DNA of 5,868 nt, from positions 1-5,868 of the forward strand of contig JAEZIL010000206.1 of the NCBI GenBank assembly GCA_023436685.1, written 5' to 3'. The stretch is from Bacteroidota bacterium. GTDB lineage: Bacteria; Bacteroidota; Bacteroidia; Chitinophagales; Chitinophagaceae. The notes beneath the pieces were generated by a model. The model was not told the origin of the DNA. It worked only from the letters and a program-made list of their open reading frames with translations, and ran no database searches. How positions within the stretch are numbered: the stretch's first letter is position 1; each line of letters starts with the position of its first letter. Below are positions 1 through 4,931 of this stretch, piece by piece. Position numbers and translations under genes: made by a program.

Positions 1-580
1 GTGCTACGGCCATTTTCAATTCAGCGGCCTTTACAGTATCTCTTGCAGGTATATTAATATCTTCTGTACTTCTTATTTCTTCGGGGAAACGGAGCTTAAC
101 TAAGGTTAGCATACCTCCCTCATCGGCTTTTAGCATACAAAAGTTTTCCTTGGTACGCATTACAAAAGTACCTAAAGCCACCTTGCCGGTTTGCGACAAT
201 GCCTTGTGCAGCAGCTGATATGCTTTTTCGCCATTCTTACCAGGTTCGGTATAGTATGGTGTATCAAAAAACATAGCGTCTATCTCCTCTTCTTTCACAA
301 ATTCGCTTATGTCAATAACTTTGCTTTTTTCAGGACTAGCCCTTTCAAAATCTTCATCCTCCAATACTACATATTCGTCCTTTACCTTATAGCCCTTTAC
401 AATCTGATCCCAAGGCACAACTTTTCCAGTACTTTCATTTACTCGCTGAAATTTGATATTAGCATGGTTCTTCTTATCCAGCATATCAAGATCTAAAGTG
501 CTGGATTGTATTGCACTATACAGTTTAATAGGTATATTAACTAACCCAAACCCTATTGCTCCTGACCATATTGAACGCAT
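1..580 (-). CDS. ku: Ku protein, non-homologous end-joining DNA-end-binding factor (partial, C-terminus beyond window)
   Basis: Bacterial Ku forms a ring-shaped homodimer that threads onto double-strand DNA ends and recruits ligase LigD for non-homologous end joining. Translating the minus strand from the ATG at 580-578 gives 193 uninterrupted residues, with no stop before the window edge. The N-terminus carries the family signature (MRSIWSG, then FGLVNIPIKLY at residues 11-21). Further family landmarks are VPWDQIVKGYKV near 55-66, YVVLEDEDF at 70-78, FFDTPYYTEP at 104-113, an EKAYQLLHKAL segment near 118-128, and TGKVALGTFVMRTKEN after it. Bacterial Ku proteins usually run about 260-300 residues, so roughly the last third, including the C-terminal LigD-interacting region, lies outside. 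The start is fixed by the conserved N-terminus; no Shine-Dalgarno sequence precedes it. ligD often neighbours ku but is not visible here. The family call is near certain; whether the gene is intact cannot be judged. Confidence 0.96.
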   Translation of the reverse strand, partial: MRSIWSGAIGFGLVNIPIKLYSAIQSSTLDLDMLDKKNHANIKFQRVNESTGKVVPWDQIVKGYKVKDEYVVLEDEDFERASPEKSKVIDISEFVKEEEIDAMFFDTPYYTEPGKNGEKAYQLLHKALSQTGKVALGTFVMRTKENFCMLKADEGGMLTLVKLRFPEEIRSTEDINIPARDTVKAAELKMAVA

Positions 581-605
581 AACCAACTATTTGATAAACA
601 AATAA

Positions 606-634
606 AAAAGATATGCCACGAAACATAATTACAA
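606..634 (-). promoter_or_regulatory. Candidate ku promoter
   Basis: On the minus strand a TTG (634-632) is followed after 18 nt by TATCTTTT (613-606), one mismatch from the Bacteroidota -7 consensus TAnnTTTG. Transcription would start near 599, leaving a leader of about 20 nt before the ku ATG. A second near-match, TATGTTTC, begins at 627, so the exact site is uncertain. The match is by eye and such AT-rich motifs occur by chance. Confidence 0.25.
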
Positions 635-665
635 CTTCTTTACTTACAGGTTTTTATCTCAGCTA

Positions 666-720
666 CCAGTAAAATGTTCCATTTTGTTCCAGTTTTGTCA
701 CACCCTGTAAACCGGAACAA
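666..720. repeat. Short TGTTCC/GGAACA repeat cluster upstream of ku
   Basis: On the plus strand TGTTCC occurs at 675-680 and again at 685-690, exactly 10 bp apart, and the inverted form GGAACA occurs at 714-719. The last two lie within a 7-bp inverted repeat, TTGTTCC (684-690) and GGAACAA (714-720), with 23 bp between the arms. The first two are part of three degenerate tandem units, CCAGTAAAATGT, CCATTTTGT and CCAGTTTTGT, between 666 and 698. They sit 95-140 bp upstream of the ku start codon, which suits an operator, but no known regulator is recognised. Confidence 0.35.
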
Positions 721-817
721 TGGCCCGTGCCTCAAAGGCTCTCGCGTATCAACTTATAGGAATATTCATGCCTCATTATAAGGGTCAATCAAATTAACAA
801 TAGCAAATATACAATAT

Positions 818-853
818 AAAAATAAAAATAGCGCATCCAGAAATGGACGCGCT
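818..853 (-). terminator. Rho-independent terminator of the TonB-dependent receptor gene
   Basis: In the minus-strand RNA, AGCGCGTCC (853-845) pairs over nine base pairs with GGATGCGCT (838-830) across a 6-nt loop (844-839). A T-rich tail of the form TTTTTATTTTTAT follows. One pair is G·U in the minus-strand RNA but would be an A/C mismatch on the plus strand, which fixes the orientation. The hairpin starts 22 nt after the receptor's stop codon. Confidence 0.8.
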
Positions 854-875
854 GTACAAAACAACCCTACACATC

Positions 876-3266
876 TTACCAATGAAAATCGATCCTGTAA
901 CTAAGATTGGGAAGTATCCCCAATTGATTTACAGTTTTGATACCCCCTTTGTCGTAGTAAGAGAAATAGTAGTTCTGCCTGTTGATTATATTCTGTACAT
1001 CTAACAAGATGGTATGTGTGGCCCTGCGGCTATTTATTTTATAATATACACTTGCATCGGCACGGAAGTACATAGGGGCTTGCCTGGTAAAATAGCTGTT
1101 AGGCACATATACTGTTTTATCGGCTAGTTGGGAAGCAGCAAGATCTATAGGTGTTTCTTTTACACCCCCACTTAACAGCACTTTACCATTCAGGCCAATT
1201 ATTCTTTTACCGCTTGGAGATAGCTTAAACTCCTTTCCACCTATCAGGTTGGCCTGGTAGCCACGGTCGAACCGGCTACTGTATGTTTGCCCCCCATAGG
1301 TATTATAGGTAGCTTTGAAAACGGAACCCGTAAGCAAAACATAATAACCCTGTGAAAGTGGTTTTTCCAAACTCAGATCGATACCATAGTTATCGCCCGT
1401 ACCTTCATTTACCAGTGGCTGTTTTGTATCCAGTAAAGAGTAGATATCTAAAGCGTTAATTATTGAAAAACCACTTAAAGTATCACGTTCAACCGGAACA
1501 TTGTATAGATGCTGGTAATAAACCTCTGCTTTTAGCCTTAGCTTGCCGGGCAGTATGGTTTCATAGCCTACTACGCTATGAAAGGATTTGGTAAGTTCCA
1601 GGTTTTTGTTGGGGTGCGTAATAGTTTCAGTCAGGTTAGCATTCTGGAACAAGTAAGTAGAAATATGCTCAGGCTTACTATGCAAACCTGCAGCCAAAGT
1701 GTATTTACTTATACCTTGCTGATAAGTGGCAGCCACCCTTGGCTCAATGGCATATTTGTTATTCAGCGCATACAACGTACCGTGCACACCCCCCACTACA
1801 CTTAACTTATCAGTCAGGCGGCTCTTCCATTGCACATAGCCTTGATATAATTGTGTACTGCCTTTACCATCAAGGATATTTTTCCAGCGCTTATCAGAAC
1901 CATCGTAGAATTCATAGCCCATGTCGTAACCTATATGTTGCGCAATCAACCCTACCCTGTATGTATTGCGTGCATCTATTTTTTGATTGTACATAACAGT
2001 AGCCCTGTAAGCAGTATTTTTTATCAAGTTGTGCTCAACAGGTACTTTTTGATAATCGCCCGGTGTTAGTGTATCAGCTGCAGCTGTTACTTTATCGTAA
2101 GAACCTGAAATAACCGTTTTAATGTAGGCATCCTTTTTAACAAATACCTGATGGGATATGCCTGCAACGCCCATACTGCTTCTGTTATCGAACGACACAT
2201 TGTTATTATCATCGTCCCATTGCGTACTATCTTTTACAGCGTTGTAGCTGGCTTTATTATACCCACCCAATCCAAACAGTGAAAAAGTACCCAGCTTCTC
2301 AGTTGGCAGATTTATTTTAAAAGAGGCATCCTGATATTCAGGCACCATTGTTCCGAAATCCAGAAAACCACCCAGGATAGCCAGCGTTGAGTAGCGATAA
2401 TTAAACAGGTAGGATGCTTTCCCACCTTTTTTAAATGGCCCTTCAGAAGATACTTCCGCCCCAAGGGTACCTATCTGCACTGTATGCTCATAATTATTGG
2501 TATTACCGTTGCGCAAGTTCAAATCAAACACCCCGGATAACGCATTCCCTATTTCAGGAGCAAAGGCACCGGTATAAAAATCAGAATTGCCCAAGGTGTT
2601 TGCATTTAACATACTGATAGCACCACCTGTGGCCCCTAAAGATGAAAAGTGGTTAGGGTTAGGTATTTCTATACCTTCCAGTTTCCAAAGCACGCCCTTG
2701 GGTGAATTGCCCCTTACTACTATAGCGTTGTCCATATCGCCCGCGTTAGATACACCGGGAAAGTTCTGCACCATGCGTGCCGGATCGGCAAAGGAAGCAG
2801 CATAGCGCCTGGTTTCCTCAACCGAGAATGAACGTGCGCTGATGCTGGCAAACTCGTTTAGCGGACGGGCTTTATCTTTATTAGCACTAACCGTAACCTC
2901 TTTTAACTGGTGAATATTTTCGCGCAATTGTGCGTTTAACTCAAGTTCTTTGCCTGAAATAACCATCACCTCGGTTGCGACATAAGGCTCATACCCCACC
3001 GATGTAAATTGGAAAGATTGCCTGCCAACAGGTACCTTTGGCATGGTGAAATAGCCATTATCATCGGTTATGGCGTTGATATCAGTATTGCTTAACAGAA
3101 CAATTACAACACCGGCCAATGGTTGTTTCGATTCTGCATCCAGCAATTGCCCATGTACATTTTGGGTAATTACAGGCTTTTCTATTGCTGCATTCAGGGT
3201 ATCGTTCTGCGCAGAAGCCTCCAGGAAAGTAAATAGTAGCGTTAAAAATAACAGTGTGTATTTCAT
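876..3266 (-). CDS. TonB-dependent outer-membrane receptor with carboxypeptidase-regulatory-like N-terminal domain
   Basis: This is a 796-residue outer-membrane beta-barrel that should import a ligand using energy from TonB-ExbB-ExbD. The start is set at the ATG at 3266, giving a clean signal peptide (MKYTLLFLTLLFTFLEASAQ, cleavage likely after A19); an in-frame ATG at 3302 would add 12 polar residues before it. Residues about 36-115 form a carboxypeptidase-regulatory-like beta-sandwich (HGQLLDAESKQPLAGV, then DDNGYF, FTSVGY), common in Bacteroidota receptors. A TonB-box-like KEVTVSA lies at 122-128. The plug covers about 140-260 and includes DPARMVQNFPGV, VVRGNSP and LEGIEIPNPNHF. The remainder is barrel, ending in YRIDFHW with the C-terminal aromatic residue typical for BAM-dependent insertion. 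It is shorter than SusC proteins (about 1000 residues) and no SusD gene is adjacent, so a polysaccharide-utilisation role is not supported. The ligand is unknown. It appears to be monocistronic, with a terminator on each side. Confidence 0.93.
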   Translation of the reverse strand: MKYTLLFLTLLFTFLEASAQNDTLNAAIEKPVITQNVHGQLLDAESKQPLAGVVIVLLSNTDINAITDDNGYFTMPKVPVGRQSFQFTSVGYEPYVATEVMVISGKELELNAQLRENIHQLKEVTVSANKDKARPLNEFASISARSFSVEETRRYAASFADPARMVQNFPGVSNAGDMDNAIVVRGNSPKGVLWKLEGIEIPNPNHFSSLGATGGAISMLNANTLGNSDFYTGAFAPEIGNALSGVFDLNLRNGNTNNYEHTVQIGTLGAEVSSEGPFKKGGKASYLFNYRYSTLAILGGFLDFGTMVPEYQDASFKINLPTEKLGTFSLFGLGGYNKASYNAVKDSTQWDDDNNNVSFDNRSSMGVAGISHQVFVKKDAYIKTVISGSYDKVTAAADTLTPGDYQKVPVEHNLIKNTAYRATVMYNQKIDARNTYRVGLIAQHIGYDMGYEFYDGSDKRWKNILDGKGSTQLYQGYVQWKSRLTDKLSVVGGVHGTLYALNNKYAIEPRVAATYQQGISKYTLAAGLHSKPEHISTYLFQNANLTETITHPNKNLELTKSFHSVVGYETILPGKLRLKAEVYYQHLYNVPVERDTLSGFSIINALDIYSLLDTKQPLVNEGTGDNYGIDLSLEKPLSQGYYVLLTGSVFKATYNTYGGQTYSSRFDRGYQANLIGGKEFKLSPSGKRIIGLNGKVLLSGGVKETPIDLAASQLADKTVYVPNSYFTRQAPMYFRADASVYYKINSRRATHTILLDVQNIINRQNYYFSYYDKGGIKTVNQLGILPNLSYRIDFHW

Positions 3267-3299
3267 ATAGTTTTTGATGTGTGCAGTATTACGACACCA

Positions 3300-3336
3300 C
3301 AACTATATTTTACCCCTACTGGCCCTATAAAAAAAA
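3300..3336 (-). promoter_or_regulatory. Candidate promoter of the TonB-dependent receptor gene
   Basis: TATAGTTG on the minus strand (3307-3300) differs at one position from the Bacteroidota -7 element TAnnTTTG. The T-tract of the upstream terminator (3336-3329) sits 21 nt further upstream, where the -33 element would be expected. Transcription would begin near 3293, giving a leader of roughly 27 nt. No Shine-Dalgarno sequence is seen before the ATG at 3266. A promoter must lie in this short gap if the upstream terminator is efficient, but its exact position is a guess. Confidence 0.3.
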
Positions 3337-3362
3337 TTGCCCCGCACAAAAGTGCAGGACAA
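3329..3362 (-). terminator. Strong rho-independent terminator after the bestrophin gene
   Basis: In the minus-strand RNA, TTGTCCTGCAC (3362-3352) pairs over eleven base pairs with GTGCGGGGCAA (3347-3337), with two U·G wobbles and a TTTT loop, followed directly by eight T residues (3336-3329). Both wobbles are allowed only in the minus-strand RNA, so orientation is clear. The hairpin begins 23 nt after the bestrophin stop codon, ending the transcript of the USP-bestrophin pair. Confidence 0.9.
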
Positions 3363-3385
3363 TATAAACCACCCCTATGGTCAAC

Positions 3386-4303
3386 TCATAGCACGTAATA
3401 AGCATTTTTATGCACCTTACCTGCGTCTTCAAGTATACTATGATCTTTAAGCATTTGCTTTAAATCTCTTTCAATACCCTTTGATATAGTGGTCATTGGT
3501 GTATCAGTCGGTTTGTTTTCAAAAGGATCCTGCAAATGGATAGCCATTTTTTCTATCAGCATAAATGATGCAGCAATAGCTATAACTATAGGTATTTCTA
3601 CAAATCCAAAATATTCTATCAAACCGAATGGCAGCAGCATAATGAACAAGTTCATAGCAAAGTGAATATACAGGCTATACGTAGCAGGGAATATAGTGTT
3701 CTTAATACGTTCACATTTACCCATAGAATCGCACAGCTTGGTAAGCGTTTCATCTAGCGCTACTTGCTGAAACTGGTTGATCCAACCCATTTCAAGGGCA
3801 TAACTTATATCGCGGCCGTGCAGTTCTAATATGGCAGCAGGAGCGTTTGTGTAGCTGGAAATATACTTTATCTCTTCATCCAGCATATAAGGTTTAAGGC
3901 CCGCAAGGGGCTTTTCTTTGCGTAGCGAACGTGACAGGCAAAATGTCCACCCCATTTGCCTGCGTATAAAACGCTCTTTAAATTGTTGTGCCTCAACCGA
4001 GTTGTAGCTACTATCAACAAAGGTGAGCAACTGACGTGCAAGTGTACGTGAATCATTCACAATTGCGCCCCAAACAATACGTGCTTCCCACCACCTGTCG
4101 TACGCCTGGTTAGAACGAAAACCCAGTAGCAATGATATAACAGTACCCAATATCATAGGCACGCTAATTGGTATTGTAATTCTTGTAAAATGAAAGGTAT
4201 TATACAAGGCTGCTACTACGATAGCATATATCGAAACAAATATCAGCCCACCTTTTATCTTTCCTAATATATACCGTATTGGAATATTACTTTGTAACAA
4301 CAT
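3386..4303 (-). CDS. Bestrophin-family anion channel (UPF0187/YneE-like)
   Basis: This 305-residue inner-membrane protein belongs to the bestrophin family, whose members assemble as pentameric ion channels; characterised animal members conduct chloride, while some bacterial homologues differ in selectivity. Visible landmarks are a first hydrophobic segment at about 18-34, a second at 44-62 starting IPISVP, and the signature FRSNQAYDRWWEAR at 62-75 followed by VWGAI. Two further hydrophobic stretches lie at about 208-231 and 233-253. Then comes the segment HLQDPFENKPTDTP leading to ISKGIERDL, which matches the family's conserved DPF...D-P region. Length is normal for bacterial members (about 290-310). 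The ATG at 4303 gives the expected short charged N-terminus before the first membrane segment and overlaps the end of the USP-like gene by 17 nt, so translation is probably coupled. A strong terminator follows. The family is clear; transported ion, gating and physiological role are not shown by sequence. Confidence 0.92.
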   Translation of the reverse strand: MLLQSNIPIRYILGKIKGGLIFVSIYAIVVAALYNTFHFTRITIPISVPMILGTVISLLLGFRSNQAYDRWWEARIVWGAIVNDSRTLARQLLTFVDSSYNSVEAQQFKERFIRRQMGWTFCLSRSLRKEKPLAGLKPYMLDEEIKYISSYTNAPAAILELHGRDISYALEMGWINQFQQVALDETLTKLCDSMGKCERIKNTIFPATYSLYIHFAMNLFIMLLPFGLIEYFGFVEIPIVIAIAASFMLIEKMAIHLQDPFENKPTDTPMTTISKGIERDLKQMLKDHSILEDAGKVHKNAYYVL

Positions 4304-4808
4304 AATCTTCTTCTTTAGGAATCATTAACTCTTTAACCGACAGGGTATTCAACAGACTTCTTTCGCTTTTAAAAGCAGGTGCATTCCCAGCTTGCACCAT
4401 CTCAATTTTTATCTTCGCTTTTTTAAACAGAGGGACAGGATCAATACTTTGTCTGTTGTTATACGTACAAGCTGTAGCAGTGGATAAGATAACAGCGTCA
4501 ACTTTTAATCCCTCCATTAAATTGGCTATGTAAGCTGCGGTAGTTCCAAACCCGAATTCAATATTAATTCGGTTGATAACCGAGCCATACCTGTTCTGCA
4601 ATATTTGGCAAGCCTCGTAAAATTCCTGACTTACCATATCCATATGCCTGGAGCGTCTTGACCTGAAAAGTTGGGTAATGTCATTTTCGGGCTGCAATAA
4701 GTGAAAAAGAGAAATACGCACTTTTTCACCTGCAAACTTCGTAGCAATGGCATGTATTACATTAAGCGATTTAATTGAAAAGTCGGTCGGTATTAGTAAA
4801 TGTTGCAT
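4287..4808 (-). CDS. Universal stress protein (UspA)-like protein with degenerate nucleotide-binding motif
   Basis: This 173-residue cytoplasmic protein has the UspA alpha/beta fold pattern. Strand 1 is LLIPTDFS at 4-11, with Asp9 in the position that contacts adenine in ATP-binding family members. A helix with S-NVIHAIATKFA follows, strand 2 reads VRISLFHLL at 30-38, and a late strand reads VDAVILSTA at 103-111. The usual G-2X-G-9X-G(S/T) phosphate-binding motif after that strand is absent: the region reads TATACTYNNRQSIDPVPLF. ATP binding is therefore doubtful. A tail of about 35 residues after the last predicted strand (IKIEMV, 133-138) is longer than in minimal USPs (about 140-150 residues). 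The ATG at 4808 places the conserved first strand immediately at the N-terminus; no Shine-Dalgarno sequence is seen. The 3' end overlaps the bestrophin start by 17 nt, so the two are very likely one operon. USP membership is fairly secure; function is not known. Confidence 0.8.
   Translation of the reverse strand: MQHLLIPTDFSIKSLNVIHAIATKFAGEKVRISLFHLLQPENDITQLFRSRRSRHMDMVSQEFYEACQILQNRYGSVINRINIEFGFGTTAAYIANLMEGLKVDAVILSTATACTYNNRQSIDPVPLFKKAKIKIEMVQAGNAPAFKSERSLLNTLSVKELMIPKEEDYVVTK
4306..4316 (-). promoter_or_regulatory. Possible ribosome binding site for the bestrophin gene, inside the USP-like gene
   Basis: The purine run AAAGAAGAAGA on the minus strand ends 2 nt before the bestrophin ATG at 4303. 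It may help ribosomes reload after finishing the overlapping USP-like gene. The same bases encode K-E-E-D near the end of that protein, so the purine richness may simply reflect coding. It lacks a clear GGAGG core. Confidence 0.25.
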
Positions 4809-4839
4809 AGCTTAAATGTTTGCAACAAAACTGCTACTG

Positions 4840-4872
4840 TAAAATTAGTAAGCCGTAATAGCTTGATAAGAA
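4840..4872 (-). promoter_or_regulatory. Candidate promoter of the USP-bestrophin operon
   Basis: TAATTTTA on the minus strand (4847-4840) is one mismatch from the Bacteroidota -7 element TAnnTTTG. The expected -33 position, about 19 nt upstream, falls on the nearest copy of the 11-bp repeat (TTCTTA, 4872-4867) rather than on a TTTG. That layout would suit an activator-dependent promoter in which a response regulator replaces a missing -33 contact. Transcription would start near 4833, leaving about a 25-nt leader. This is inferred from spacing only. Confidence 0.35.
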
Positions 4873-4905
4873 TACTTAAAGAAGAGTGTAAGAATTTGGT
4901 AAGAA
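4867..4905. repeat. Four direct repeats of TAAGAA at exact 11-bp spacing, probable response-regulator operator
   Basis: On the plus strand TAAGAA occurs at 4867-4872, 4889-4894 and 4900-4905, with AAAGAA in register at 4878-4883. Every start is 11 bp from the next. Weaker in-register units follow at 4911 (TAAGCT) and precede at 4856 (TAATAG). The last two strong copies share the longer core GTAAGAA, that is, a 7-bp element plus a 4-bp spacer. OmpR/PhoB-family regulators typically bind head-to-tail 6-7-bp elements at this spacing. The array lies 59-97 bp upstream of the USP-like start codon and next to a histidine kinase gene. The repeat is plain in the sequence; the regulator is inferred. Confidence 0.6.
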
Positions 4906-4931
4906 ACGTTTAAGCTTTGTTAACACCTATG

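Larger units (their letters stand above)
581..813. other. Gene-free stretch upstream of ku
   Basis: This stretch lies between the terminator after the receptor gene and the ku start. It has no supported coding sequence: the longest open stretches are a 35-codon plus-strand ORF (674-781) and a 14-codon minus-strand ORF (MRHEYSYKLIRESL), neither with a recognisable family or ribosome binding site. It does contain the candidate ku promoter and a cluster of TGTTCC/GGAACA hexamers. I see no tRNA, riboswitch or insertion-sequence end. Confidence 0.5.
4809..4916. repeat. 13-bp inverted repeat flanking the operator-like array
   Basis: AGCTTAAATGTTT at 4809-4821 and AAACGTTTAAGCT at 4904-4916 are inverted copies matching at 12 of 13 positions, separated by 82 bp. 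The left arm touches the USP-like start codon; the right arm overlaps the weak fifth unit of the 11-bp repeat array. It could be a pair of distant protein-binding sites, a long-range hairpin in read-through RNA, or chance in AT-rich DNA. Confidence 0.4.

Noticed and set aside
191..496. 101-codon plus-strand open reading frame opposite ku
   Set aside because: It is antisense to a confidently identified Ku coding region, has no recognisable family, and its composition (runs of F, Y, I and L) is what the complement of lysine- and glutamate-rich coding DNA gives.
674..781. 35-codon plus-strand ORF in the gap upstream of ku
   Set aside because: No ribosome binding site, no recognisable domain, and its start falls within the TGTTCC repeat cluster; an ORF of this size is expected by chance.
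3267..3302. Upstream ATG at 3302 that would lengthen the TonB-dependent receptor by 12 residues
   Set aside because: It would put polar, charged residues ahead of a well-formed signal peptide and would overlap the best -7 promoter match; the ATG at 3266 gives a normal secretion signal.
3868..4056. 62-codon minus-strand ORF inside the bestrophin gene
   Set aside because: It is an alternative frame fully inside a conserved coding region, with no sign of its own ribosome binding site or domain.
4904..4931. Possible terminator just after the histidine kinase stop codon
   Set aside because: Only short AT-rich palindromes (AAGCTT, AAACGTTT) are present, with no GC-rich stem followed by a T-tract.
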